In this document: positions 23,916 through 35,525 of the stretch, piece by piece
Layout: each line of letters opens with the position of its first letter
Position numbering within the stretch: the stretch's first letter is position 1
From: Tamarix chinensis
Taxonomy: Eukaryota; Streptophyta; Magnoliopsida; Caryophyllales; Tamaricaceae
Assembly: GCA_030549775.1 (NCBI GenBank)
Contig: CM060175.1
Coordinates: 40,584,915 to 40,648,914 of the forward strand
Direction: 5' to 3'
DNA: 64,000 nucleotides
Translations under genes and position numbers: made by a program
The notes under the pieces: model-generated
The model's database searches: none
What the model was told of the DNA's origin: nothing
The model's input: the letters and a program-made list of their open reading frames with translations, nothing else

Positions 23916-24450
23916 TAAGGATGGCAATGTGTCTCGGACCCGACCCAGACCTGCTAAACCCGCCTTATTTTTAGTAGGTTTGGGTCTATAATTTTTAGAC
24001 CCGACAAGTCTGGGTCGGGTCTACGTCCATATATACCTTAAAGGATTTGGGTATGGATCTAGTAGTTCTAGACTCAGACTCAAATTGCCAGACTTTATAA
24101 GTAATATATATAATATTGTATTCTAAAAGCATTAAAACACCATTTGAAAAGTTAATGTAACTATTTGAATATATTTATTTGTTCACTTGGAGGATTTTTT
24201 AACAAAAAATACATATTAAGTTATATAAAAAATAAATTTATTTGTATTAGCATAGATTATTAATTATTTTTTTCAAAAATAGTCGGACCCATTTAGGACA
24301 TGTTTACTCGCTAGACCCAATAAATCTGGGTCTAGGTCTAAAATTTTGAGACCCAATGGATTTGGGTCGGGTCTAGATTTAGGTAATATAAATGGGTCCG
24401 AGTTTGGGTATAGCTGGACCTGACCTAGACCCAATCCATTGCCATCCCTA
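23916..24450. mobile_element. hAT-type MITE, 535 bp, with 8-bp target duplication
   Basis: Terminal inverted repeats TAAGGATGGCAATG (left) and CATTGCCATCCCTA (right). Inside, both ends are rich in GGGTC / GACCC words that pair over longer stretches. The flanks are CTTCCAAC (23908-23915) and CTTCCAAA (24451-24458), an 8-bp duplication with one change, as made by hAT transposases. No transposase coding is present, so it is non-autonomous. Confidence 0.9.
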
Positions 24451-24458
24451 CTTCCAAA

Positions 24459-26243
24459 TGCTCAAAATCATATGTAAAGTCAAGGTAATCGATCTCCGAA
24501 TCAGGCAGAAGAGAGAGGAGGAAGAAGATAATGATTGAGGCCATCTCTCTCCCTCATTGTCTCAATCAACCTCTAGAACAAATTGAGGTAATATTTTGGA
24601 TTAAACATATAATAAAAATGGCTAGAAGTCTCTTAAGGACAATCAGTATGGGTTAGTAAGGTTCCATTTTAGTATAAGACATTTTTTCAAAAAAATAAAA
24701 ATAAAAATTGTGACCATCTCGACAAACTAGTTGATCGGTCTGGTTCTTCCAAGCAATTGTTCATCCACTAGTGGATCGGTTTCTCCCAACCGTTTGATCA
24801 GTTTGATTGAGGAACCCAATTTGGCTAAAATGACAGACCAATCAATTAGTATAGGGGACCACTCAATGGGTTTTTCCTGTAAAACTCAATAAACTTCTTT
24901 TTCCAATATTATTCCAACTCAAATCATAGCATTGAATTAAAATCAAAGGTCTAAAAATTGATAAAAATTCTCACCCATCCATTACACAAACGTGCGGGGT
25001 ATTGCGCACATGCTTGAAATTAAATATAACACTTGACATGCCATACCATGGTATTGTTCTACATATAATCATATAAAACATACAATTCCATGAAAATCAT
25101 GAAAATACATAATCATGAGTTTACAAAACCTATAACTTTATTTCTACAAAAATAGAGCATGTTATCATAATAATATAAAAATACATTATAACCAAAACTT
25201 TAAACTAGAAACATGTATTCTTACCTAGCTACACTACTTAGAAATTTATTCCAATTACCTCAATCACCTAGATAATAAAAGAACTAGTAAGATAAAGGTA
25301 TAAGAAAGTAGAAAGGAATTTGGATAGCAAGAACAACAAAACAACCATCTAGGAAAGGAGGGGCATTTGCATAAGGTTGAGTGTTGTTGTGCAAGACGAG
25401 GAGAGTTTCATGAGAGTGGGATGTAGTGAGGGATTGCAACATGTGGGGTGCACATTAGGGGTTGGTTGGCTGCATTAAGAACTCACACTATAATAGGATG
25501 ATTGTGTGAGGTTATTATGGTGGTGGTGCTAGGTTGAATTTAGGGTTGATGCAAGGGTGGTAGTGTGAAGCTCTAATACACCTAAGGGCTATTAATATGA
25601 AGTGGTGACGTTGGTGGGTGGGGAAATGTATTTTGGTTGTGGTGTTGGGAAAGGCTACTAACATAAGGTAGTCACCTAAGTGAAAGGTGGTGGCATGAGG
25701 TTATGGGGAACAAGGAGGGTGGTAACACGAGGGGCTAACGATGGTGATTAGTAGCTACAAAAAGGTGAGGCTTGAAAGCATATGTTTTGTGTGAAGAAAA
25801 TTAATGACAAACTAGAGGAAGAAGGATATGAATTTTTTAGCAAGGGTTTATAGGGAGAATGAGATAGGGAAGCATGGTTCAAAGGTAGAATGATTGACAT
25901 ACAAGGGAAAGGATGGGAGGATGTTGGGTTATATTACATGGAAAAAAAAGAACTATGAGGGGAGAGTTGGAGTATGGCATAATCAAGGGTGGCAAATGTT
26001 GAGTTAGCATGTAAGAAAAGGGGAGGGGATTTGTGTGAAAATTAGAAGGGGCATATATTGAGTTTAAGTGAAGGATTAAGCTTAGTTAGGGTTTATTTAG
26101 GGTTGAACCAAACTACAAAAAATAGGAAATCTCATTGGAAAAGGGAGAGGTTAAGATAATATAATTAAACTAATATTAAGGGTTAGGAAATTTTTAAATA
26201 ATAAACACCCAAAATTAAGGTTAACAAATTTTGAGGTGTTATA
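24459..26243 (-). mobile_element. Degenerate minus-strand LTR-like sequence
   Basis: The right end GAGGTGTTATA (26233-26243) is the complement of an LTR start. Leftward are a purine-rich + strand stretch (25300-26150), a minus-strand TAGGTAAGAATAC (25229-25217, donor-like) and repeats of the GTTGATCGGTCTGG theme (24720-24870) also seen in the host 3' LTR at 11525-15066. The left end is not resolved and may be mixed with other remnants. No coding region. Confidence 0.4.
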
Positions 26244-26250
26244 AATGGGG

Positions 26251-26538
26251 TCTAACACCCTGAGTCGATATGACCATGCTGGAGCTACCTTGGAGGGCTT
26301 TTAGATTGATCGGCTGGCCCCATAGATCAACACAAGTCCTTTCAGCACACATTTTTCTCACTTAGCACTCTTTGAATATTTTTATAAAACTTTTTTAACT
26401 TCCCACAAAGGTTGACCATTCTAAAAATTACCCTACGGCCACCACACTTAACTATGGGGTTCTTAGGATGGTATACCATGCTCATATAAGTAGCCATATT
26501 AATCCTAATAACCCTCCCATCAATTTGAGGGTATTAAA
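26251..26538 (-). mobile_element. Cassandra solo LTR with target duplication TGGGG
   Basis: Aligns with the Cassandra 5' LTR (14012-13706) along its length: shared GATCGGCTGGCCCCA, AGATCAACACAAGTCC, GCACACTTAACT. A 5S-like segment lies at 26397-26475 on the minus strand but is more decayed than in the complete element. The ends TCTAACACCC and GGGTATTAAA are diverged LTR termini. TGGGG occurs at 26246-26250 and 26539-26543. Only one LTR is present. Confidence 0.85.
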
Positions 26539-26543
26539 TGGGG

Positions 26544-27754
26544 TACATAAGCCAATCAATGGGAGAAACCATAATTAGTTGACTTAAAGTATATGGCAGT
26601 TGATGGGGCCCTAGGGACACATTAACCAACATAGCACATCAATAAACCAATGATCCTGATATTCCAAATCAATCATATAAAGTTAAACATGTTATTACAA
26701 ACCATTCAAAACATAACTCCATCATCATTCATATATATCAACAACTCTGTATCATAATTTTAACATGCTTGATATCTACTCATGCTTGGGGATTCATTAA
26801 ACATCAAGAATCAGGCTCAGACAATAAGAATTCATCATTAAAATTTAGGAAATCCTATAACATGCTTTCTAATTCAAGTTTGCATACACCTTTTCAAACA
26901 TGATTGTATCCATAAAACAAATCACACATGATCATAAGTTAAAATCTCAACATTTTCAAGGAGTATAGCAATTACACATAAATCTGTAAAAGAAACACTT
27001 GAAAGCATGATTAGAACCATATTTTCATGCTTTCTCCTCATAATACACTCACTCTAATAAAATATGTTTATATTCACAACCATTAATATATATGCTCATA
27101 CAAACAAACTCAAGATTCTAGGGACTATGTAAACCAAATTCTCATTTACCACATGATTAAGGTAATAATGACTTACCTCGGACACTAACAAAATACACAA
27201 GAGAAAAAAGAGAATCTTCCTTAACTAGGGAGTGCAAAGATTTTCCACCATTTGAGTACCTTTGGAAGAACAATACCATCTCAAAAAAAATTTCTTAAAA
27301 TCTTAGATTGAAATAAGGTTAAAAGAATAAGAAGAACATAAAAAGCCCATAAACTTTCTCTAAAATTAGAAAAGAAAGAGAAATGATTCAAAACCTCAAC
27401 CTTTTCCTAAATGTAACTTTATTTTGTTTAGGAGGAAGGCAAAAGAGAGTTATAAAAGGGATTAAGAGAGGAATGAGAGATCATGATCTAAGATAAAGAA
27501 GGAGAAAATAAGCGAAAGTAAAGGTGGAAAAAATATGGAATTTCTATGATTTGGGAAAGCGGAGAAAAAAGAGACTTAGGCTTGAAAATAGTGCAAGTTT
27601 TTGATGGGAAATGAAGGTTAGGGTATATACAAGTTCAAAAACCTACATCCAAAGTTTAATTCAAATCAAATGTGTGTGGGTTGTTGGAGGGAAATAGATT
27701 TAACTTCCCTTAAGAGCCAAAATGGTGTTGGTTGGGGAGTTTTAGGGTGTTGCA
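26544..27754 (-). mobile_element. Degenerate minus-strand LTR-like sequence
   Basis: The right end AGGGTGTTGCA (27744-27754) complements an LTR start. A purine-rich + strand stretch (27200-27560), a TATA-like GTATATACCC on the minus strand (27630-27621) and a donor-like GAGGTAAGTC (27180-27171) occur in the same order as in other minus-strand LTRs here. No open reading frame of note. The left boundary is unclear. Confidence 0.4.
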
Positions 27755-28411
27755 CTTTAAGAAATCATAAAACATAGGAAAAGAAGGAGACTAAAAAGAC
27801 ATGGGAGACATAATCTTTGGTTGGTAGAAGATCCATTGGACAAAATAGTTTAGCCTAGCATGTATAGGAGATAAAGAAAGAAGGTGATAAGAAGGATGAG
27901 GTCATCAAACAAATTTTTGGAATTCACCCCTTAAATAGAGTTTTAAGCTAATAAACATGTTTAAAAGGTTCAAAAATATTTTAAATGTCCCCACATTTTT
28001 GTAAAATTGTTGAATGAGAAATTTTGCCAATTTTAGGCCTTTGATTTTGATTTAATATTATGATTTGATAAATCATGAATGATCACCAAGTGAATTGCTA
28101 ATGATTGGTTAAGAAATTGATTTAATGGCATGATTAACCAAAATGAATAAAAGTTGGTTTATACACTTAGCTAATGGTCGAGATGACTAATTGGTTGTTG
28201 AATGGAATATTGATTAATTGATTGACCTATCTCATATATAGGTAAGTAAATGGCATATCCTAAAGGATTGAGTAATTGGATATAAACACTAGAGGTTATT
28301 TGAATTCTCATTGCTAGTATATGTGTGAGTATTCATGTGATGATAATATGAAACCAAGCAAGATATATTCTATTTGTTGAGCTTTCATGATAGCATATCC
28401 CAATGTACTCT

Positions 28412-28415
<4 letters not shown>

Positions 28416-28457
<42 letters not shown>
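28416..28457. repeat. (TA)n microsatellite
   Basis: About 20 uninterrupted TA units. Confidence 0.98.
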
Positions 28458-28461
<4 letters not shown>

Positions 28462-28499
28462 ACATGGCCTTACCCTAATGTATGCTGTATCTTATTTCC

Positions 28500-29047
28500 A
28501 TGTATAGTAGAATTTGTATGATTGTATTTACATTGAGAGAGTAACTTGGCTTACCTAATATGTAACGTACCAATGTACCTGTTTTCTCGGTCACATGCTC
28601 GTTCCCATAAGTAGTGAATCATGTGCAAGTCTTTAGGGATGACTAGTAAATGACCTACCTTATTTGGGTCAGGGCTTCAAAGCAAAGATATCTGGAAGAT
28701 TTTGTTGAGGTTCGTGGTAGAATGAGGTTTTACATTAGGTTTCCTATCCTAAATCATTTCATTGTAGCCTCGTACTTTAACCATATATATTTTTTAATGA
28801 TTTAATCATAACCTATTAGGGTCCTCCAATGTAAACACTCTTTGAAGTTATTTATTTAAATTGTTATTCCATGTACTCTATTATTTTAAATGTATTGATT
28901 GGTTTAACCTTGTATTTGATATGGGGTAGGTAGTGGATGTGTATTCTATGTTAGGTACGGTAGTAATACCCCATTTTATGTAGTTGTTTTCTGCTTCCAC
29001 AAATGTTTTAACTAAATTTTTTGGTAGTAAAAAATGAGGGTTTTACA
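28500..29047 (+). mobile_element. LTR 3' end, plus strand (subfamily shared with 21515-23915)
   Basis: Plus-strand counterpart of the minus LTR at 21515. It runs from a TTACCTAATATGTAACGTACC block through TTCCCATAAGTAG and GGGATGACTAGTAAATGACC to the terminus GAGGGTTTTACA at 29036-29047. The 5' limit is not resolved; 27755-28500 gives no clear signal. Confidence 0.55.
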
Positions 29048-29923
29048 TTAAAAATTATTTATAACCTATTCACATTATTAAAATTATGTGTGTGGAAAGA
29101 AAATTGGATTAAAACATAAATGATATTAAGTTTTTCCCTACATTAGTAAACCAATGAGCTCTATTGGTTGACTGAATATGCAATAGTTGAACCGATGGAG
29201 CTAACCCATAGATTGATGGGCTATAAAACCTATTTATTTCATTTTCTTCAAACTTTATCAAATCTTTTATAATCAAATCCAAAATACACTTTCAAAGTAA
29301 GATCAAACACACTCATATCATCATCAAACACATAAATTTACAACTATTAGCAACCTAAAACTACAAGGTATAAAAGTTACCTTGTCTCATTTCTACAACA
29401 TACTAAAGTGGTAACTCTACGATTGTAACACCCCAAAATTTACTATTTTTTTTTACAAAAGCCTCTAAATTTAAAACCCGTAAATTTTAGAGATGTTACC
29501 ACCACACTTAGTATTGGACCGGTTCACTCCTACCGTTCTAGTACCAAGGCTAAGAAAAGATTTTCAATAACTCATATCAATACATAAACCAAGGTTCATA
29601 AATACGAAAAATCAGAGTACGCATGAATGATTACATAATCAGAAATACGAGAGTAAAGTTCCTTATAATGAAAAGATGTCTACAATGTTAAAACTGTTTC
29701 TGGAATTCAAAACATAGCTAAAAAGGGTAACAGGAATAATAATATCATTTGCGGGGAAAACCAGCCACGCCACTCCGGAGATTAATCCAGCCCATGATCA
29801 ACACTTACCCCTGCCTGATGCTCCATGGACATCAATAGCATCAAAGAAGGCATCTCCTACCTGCAACACGTTAGATGAGCCTCCTACTCGTGAGAATAAG
29901 CAACACCCATGAAAGGGGTGATC

Positions 29924-29940
29924 AGTATGCTACATACTGA
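29924..29940. repeat. LTR 3'-region palindrome CAGTATG/CATACTG
   Basis: CAGTATG, loop CTA, CATACTG: a perfect 7-bp dyad at the position of CAGTACG/CGTACTG in 2228-2244. One C-G pair has become T-A, with both arms changed. Confidence 0.75.
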
Positions 29941-30159
29941 GTAAGGTAATCGATGTACTAAGACCAACACACAAGTTCGCATAAATCATGCTGAATAAAT
30001 AAAAGATCATAAAGTCTAAAATAATAACGTAAAGGCATATGAACATTCAAGTGAATATATAAAGGTCCAATTATAGTCCAGATTAATTACTTAATTAATC
30101 TCTTTTCGAAATTCTTTTCACACCATGCTCTTTATCAAGTCCACATGAGTATGAGAACT

Positions 30160-30492
30160 CCACTATTTTTGCCGGTGGATCGGTCTCCAGGGCACTCCGA
30201 TGCCTAGCCACTATTCTAGCTGGTGGATCAGTCACTTAGGGTAACATACCCTACCACTATTTTATGCTGGTGGATTGGTCTAGCCCCTGCTCGTATGGTG
30301 TTCCACTGTAAGTATTAGTGTCTTTTATGTGTCTTAGCAAGTTGTAGGGTTTGGTTTATTGAGCTCGAGATCCCCCACTATTATAGTCAGTGGATTGGAT
30401 ATACCTAGGGCAACATGCCCTACCACTATTATATGCCGGTGGATCGGTCTCCAGGATACCTCAGTACCTGGCCACTATTATGCCGGTGGATC
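30160..30492 (-). repeat. LTR hairpin arrays (two sets), minus strand
   Basis: Written on the + strand, CCACTAT...CCGGTGG dyads alternate with TAGGGTAACATACCCTA (30237-30253), TAGGGCAACATGCCCTA (30406-30422), and CCAGG, A, TAC, loop CTCA, GTA, CCTGG (30451-30471). A fourth, weaker one is at about 30188-30207. Stem bases differ between copies but pair in each. Confidence 0.8.
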
Positions 30493-31323
30493 GGTTTGGG
30501 CCTGACTCAATACTCTTCCACTTTACATGATTAATGTTTTAAGTATCTTATTCATAATTTTAACCCTAGACATGCATGGCTAACTTCCTCCATGCTTACT
30601 CCCCCAACATAACCCATCTCACTCATAGTCTCATAAAACTCCTAACTTAGCCCATTATCCTTTCCTCTTTATCAAACTTACATTAGAGTCCATTTCCCCC
30701 ATGTGTGGACCCAAACCCACTACTTTTTCACCACCTACCCATTCACTTCCTCACTTTAGGGTTTTACCCAGAAACCCTAGTTTAGACCTAAATGGTCCAT
30801 CCTACTCTATTTGATGCAATTCAAAAATTATTTTAACACACACTTCCACTACACACTTTACTTCACTAGACACACGCAACCACATACACCCCCAAAATCC
30901 ACACCAAACCCTAACCACCACACAAAACCCTAGGTTGGTCTACTTTATGCCCTTATACTATCCCATGTACTACTTTTCATTCAACACATTCAAACGCCCA
31001 AACAACACTTTCATCACCTTCCTCACACCTCAAATTAACTTTTTATATGTAAAATTCACTCCCATACAAACTTTATATCCACCATGCATGCCTTTATACT
31101 ATTTCATGCAAAACCCTACACTCCCATGTAAAACCCTAGATTCCCGTGCAAATCCTAGATCCCTCCATGCATAGTCATATCTCACTTAGATCAACCCCCA
31201 CATCATTTCACTCCATACCATCATATTTCACAACTTAACATGCATGTCTTATGGGCCACACCATATCACAATAAAAATACAGCTTATACCTCGCATTCCA
31301 CAACAATTCATCGTATATTCATG

Positions 31324-31327
<4 letters not shown>

Positions 31328-31377
<50 letters not shown>
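31328..31377. repeat. (AT)n-(AAT)n microsatellite
   Basis: About 13 AT units followed by about eight AAT units inside the LTR. Confidence 0.95.
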
Positions 31378-31849
31378 AAGGCACGTAAGCATACCATAAT
31401 CCCAAGCTACTCCATACATAAAATAGTCAACTAAAAGCACCTGATACACAACACAACATTATACAAGGCATCCAAGCATATAAGGCACATAAACATACAT
31501 AAGGCCTTAGTTACACCCTTACCTAAAACGACACCGGTCTTGGAGCACACTCCTATGCCTCTTTAGAGCTTTGAATGGTCTCACATATATAAGGAAAAAA
31601 CTAGAATTAGATTCCCTCCTACCAAAAATACTAATTTTTACGAACTTATTCTAAGACTAGGTTTTTAATAAAATAATACCATACTAATAATAACGATAAG
31701 AAATAATACCAAAAATACTAATAATAATATCAATATGATTCAAAATGGATGGTGAGATAAGGGCTTCAACCCTTCACCAAAATAATGCCAATAATATCAT
31801 TAGGACATTATTAATATAGATAGTAATGAAAGAATAATGAGAATTACAA

Positions 31850-31880
<31 letters not shown>

Positions 31881-31944
31881 GAATAACTTAAACTGAAAGT
31901 GATATAAGGTAGGTTTTTCGACCCTACTCCAAAATAGTAAAAGT

Positions 31945-31954
31945 ACCAATAATG

Positions 31955-32023
<69 letters not shown>

Positions 32024-32065
32024 GTAGTAGTAGTAGTAGTAGTGGTAGTAGTAGTAGTAGTATTC
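31945..32065. repeat. Compound (AAT)n-(AGT)n microsatellite
   Basis: AAT run of about 75 bp passing into AGT with one GGT. It corresponds in LTR position to 7384-7495. The poly-Ile/Thr frame 31924-32157 comes from it. Confidence 0.95.
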
Positions 32066-32949
32066 ACACTATATAAATAAAGTAGGGCTTCGACCCCCCC
32101 TAAATAGATAATAATAATAATAATAAAGAAGCTCATAATAATACTAATAATATTCATAATGCGAAAATAATAATATAAATAAATTAAATAGGATCCTAAC
32201 CTTGATAAGAAATAATAACAGTAATATTGAACCTAATAATAATAATAATAATGATCAAATAATACATTAAAAAATAAAATAAAATAAAATAAGCTTAAAT
32301 AAATAGGGGAGAAGGGCTAAGAGGGTTTAGGGTTCCACCTTAGGTTAGCGGAGATAGGTGGCACCGACAGTAGTGCACGGCGGTGGCGGCGATGGTCGGA
32401 AAAGGGGAAAGAAAAGGAAAGAGTCAAGTTTTGAGAAAAAGAGAGGGAGAATAAAGGTGGAGGTTGAGGTGTTGGTGGTAGTCTAGATTGAGGGGAGTAA
32501 AGTGAGGGTGGTAGCACATCCAATGGTGGCGGCGCACGGCGGCAGTGCTGGTGACTGAAATGAAAAGAAGAAAATAAAGAGAGGAGGAGAGGGAGGAAGG
32601 AAAAAGAAAGGTAGGGAAAGGTAGAGGAGGGTTGGTAGCTGCTTTTGGGTGGTGTACAAGGCAGTGATAGAGGCATATGTGGTGGTGGACGGTGGTGTGA
32701 AGGGTGGCAGGGATAGAGGGTAAGTTGATTGGGAAGGGGACTTTGCATGGCTGGGGTGGCTCATGCAGGAAGAATCGAGGGAGATGGGTGGTTTAGTTAG
32801 TTAGAGGACAGTGTAGGGAAGACTTTGGTAGGTAGAGCATGCGGCGTAGTTGGCTGATGGCGGAGGATAGGGTGTCTGAAGTTGCAGTGGCACACAGGGA
32901 TGAATTTTTAGGGTTTCGAAAAAAGCTTTGAGATTAAACAAATGAGGGG

Positions 32950-32957
32950 TATTTATA
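32950..32957 (-). promoter_or_regulatory. Putative TATA box of the LTR promoter
   Basis: TATAAATA on the minus strand in CTCTATAAATACCCC, equivalent to 6363-6370. Confidence 0.6.
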
Positions 32958-33850
32958 GAGTTTGGAGGAGAGGGTAGGGTTCTAAGGGTCGGTAGGAGGG
33001 TAATGCAGGTAGGGTTTGGGTCGTCGCCGACGCCAATTGGCCGGCACCAAATTCAAATAATGGTAGCCCGTTCGCTCAAGAAAAGGGAAAATTTGCGCAG
33101 AAGAAAAGGGAGGTGGGTTGGCTCATGTTGACCGGTGATTTAGGGGGAAGAGAAAGAGAGAAGAAACAGTTAGTCAAGACAAGCGTAGCCAGCGACGTCA
33201 TTTTTGAGGCTGATGGAATTGTAGGTCGACAGTGGAAGAGGAGGAAGGAAGAAGAACGAGGTGGACTGGTCGGCTGGGGGAAAAGAAAGAAAAGAAAAGG
33301 AAAGGGAGAACCGGGCCAGCAACAGTTATAATTTTTTTTAAACAGAACATAGTGTTCCATGGAAAGAGAGGAGAAGGAGCGACATTTCACTCCTAGGCCG
33401 CACCGAAGGAAAAAAAATAGAGGGCGGAAATGGGGATGGGCCGCGGGTAGGCCCAAATGAAAGGAGAAGAAGAAAATAAAAAGGAGAAGGAAGAAAATAA
33501 AAAAAAAGAAAGGAAAAGGAAAGGAAAAGGAAGAAAGAAAAAGAAAATATATGGGTTGGGGTTAATTAAATAAATCTAAATATTTTGGCCATTAATATAT
33601 ATATATATTAATAAAATAATATTTAATTTTCTTTTTAGGCTAATTTAGGATTTTTAAAAGATTTTCCCTAAATTCCTTTTTAATTAGTAAAACACCCAAA
33701 TTTTCCATTATAAAAATATTTATAAATTCCCTCTTAATTTGCCCTAAATAATTTCTTTCTATTCTAATAAAAATACTTAATTTAATTAATTTTCCTAATA
33801 AATCCTTATTTAACTAAAATTCTCAAAACTAGTATTTTTGGGGCATTTCA

Positions 33851-33872
33851 TTACTACTCCCTTAAAAAAGAC
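33851..33872 (-). other. Polypurine tract of minus-strand gypsy element
   Basis: Minus strand TTTTTTAAGGGAGTAGTAA directly before the 3' LTR start. It is preceded by GGGGACGAAGTC, a phrase typical of the end of the internal region in this group. Confidence 0.65.
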
Positions 33873-33997
33873 TTCGTCCCCGAAGTCTCCTACAATTTCC
33901 TATTATTAAGGCTAGAAAATTCTAAGCAACTAGGAATAACACATTAATACCCATACTTAAATCAATTACCCTCTTAAGAACAAACTTGATAAGAAGG

Positions 33998-35315
33998 ATC
34001 TAACCTACGGCAAAAAGTTCAGGATATGCTTCTCGCATATATTTCTTGGTCTCCCATGTAGCTTCCTTGGTTCCATGTTGACTTTATAAGATCTTAACAA
34101 GAGGAACCGCACTCGTGCGAGTCTTTTGTAGCTTAGTGTCGAGGATCTGCACAGGTCGTTCCTTATATGTCAATGGATCATCCAATTCAATCTCATCCTA
34201 TTGGATCACATGTTATGGATCAACGACATACTTCCACAGCTGAGAGATGTGGAACACGTTATGCACTTGTGCTAACTCTAGAGGGAGAGCCAATCGGTAA
34301 GTAACTTCGCCCCACACTCCAGTATCTCGTAGGGGCCAATATACCTGGGGCTCAACTTGCCCTTGATACCAAACATTTGTACCCCTTTAGTAGGCAAAAC
34401 CCTCAGCAACATCTTGTCCCCTGACTCAAAATTTCCATCCCTACGTCTTTGATTAGTATAACTATTTTGTCTGCTCTAAGTTTTTCTCATTCATTCTTGG
34501 ATATGTCGAACCTCCTAGGTCATATCTTCGATCATTTCTGGACCCAACACTATCGTCTCACTGATGTCGCTCTAACACAAAGGAGTCCTGCACTTCCGTC
34601 TATATAATGCTTCAAAGGGAGCCATCCCAATACTAGTGTGGTAACTGTTGTTGTACAAGAACTCTATTAGATGTAGGCACTCCTCCCAACATCCCTGGAA
34701 ATCCAACACACAGGCCCTCAACATATCTTCCAAGGTCTATATAGTCCGTTTTATCTGTCCATCCGTGGTAGGGTGGAAATTTGTGCTCATCTTCAACTTA
34801 GTCCCTATAACCTCCTGCAGCTTTCCCCAAAAGTGAGAGATGAACCTTGAATCTCTATCTGAAACGATGTCTTTTGGGACCCCATGACGACTAACCACAA
34901 ACTTCATATAAGCGTTTGCTAATTAATCCATACTCCACGTGGACTTCATAGGAATAAATATGGCTAACTTGGTCAATCTGTCAACAATAACCCAAATAGT
35001 ATCATGATCGCTTCGGATCATCGGTAAACCACTAAAAAAATCCATAGAAATGGAGTCCCATTTACACCTTGGCACTTCCAAAGGCTGAAGTAACCCGACT
35101 GGTCTCCGATGCTCAATCTTGACCTTCTGACACACTAGACACCGGGATACAAACTCTGCCACTTCCCACTTCATACGGGGCCACCAATCCACCTTCTTGT
35201 GGTCTTTATATAACTTAGATCTTCCTAGGTGAACCGAGTAAGGAGTCTGATGTCCGTCCTCCATAATACAACGCTTTAGCTCCGGACAACTCTAGGGTGC
35301 ACACCAACGACCCTT
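33998..35315 (-). pseudogene. Integrase and C-terminal pol region, decayed
   Basis: The best open stretch is 35264-34923: zinc-binding end (RCLVCQKVKIEHRRP), then the core start (WDSISMDFFSGLPMI, VIVDRLTKLAIFIPM). Beyond a stop the core continues with [20 protein letters not shown] and [13 protein letters not shown]; the third catalytic acidic position is read as Lys. The C-terminal module follows (KMLLRVLPTKGVQMFG, LSPRYIGPYEIL), then frame breaks towards 33998. This can no longer be an active integrase. Confidence 0.8.
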
Positions 35316-35525
35316 GAATTGAATGCTGCCATCCCCGTGGATTTTGAATCCCTCTGTTTGTCCTTCCTGCATCTTCTGTCGGATTCTTTTCAATTTAACA
35401 TCTCCAACCTACCCAGCTTGGATCTCCTCAAATATAGTAGGAGCGAGTGTCAGGGCATTCATACAGGCTTCAAGGTCTCCTTGTTGAATAATTTCGATCA
35501 CCAAGCCTGACAACTCCCTTATCAT

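Larger units (their letters stand above)
29424..33850 (-). mobile_element. 3' LTR of the minus-strand gypsy element (4.43 kb)
   Basis: On the minus strand it starts TGAAATGCCCCAAAAATAC (33850) and ends TTTTGGGGTGTTACA (29424). Landmarks in minus order: pyrimidine-rich U3 (33540-32960), TATAAATA (32957-32950), ATT/ACT microsatellite (32065-31945), GACACCGGTCTTGG block with TTTTAGGTAAGG (31527-31516), hairpin arrays, dyad, and TTGCAGGTAGG at 29865-29855. Open frames at 32317-33456 are low-complexity shadows on both strands. Confidence 0.9.

Noticed and set aside
32317..33456. Frames of 72-143 codons on both strands
   Set aside because: Low-complexity U3 of the minus-strand LTR.
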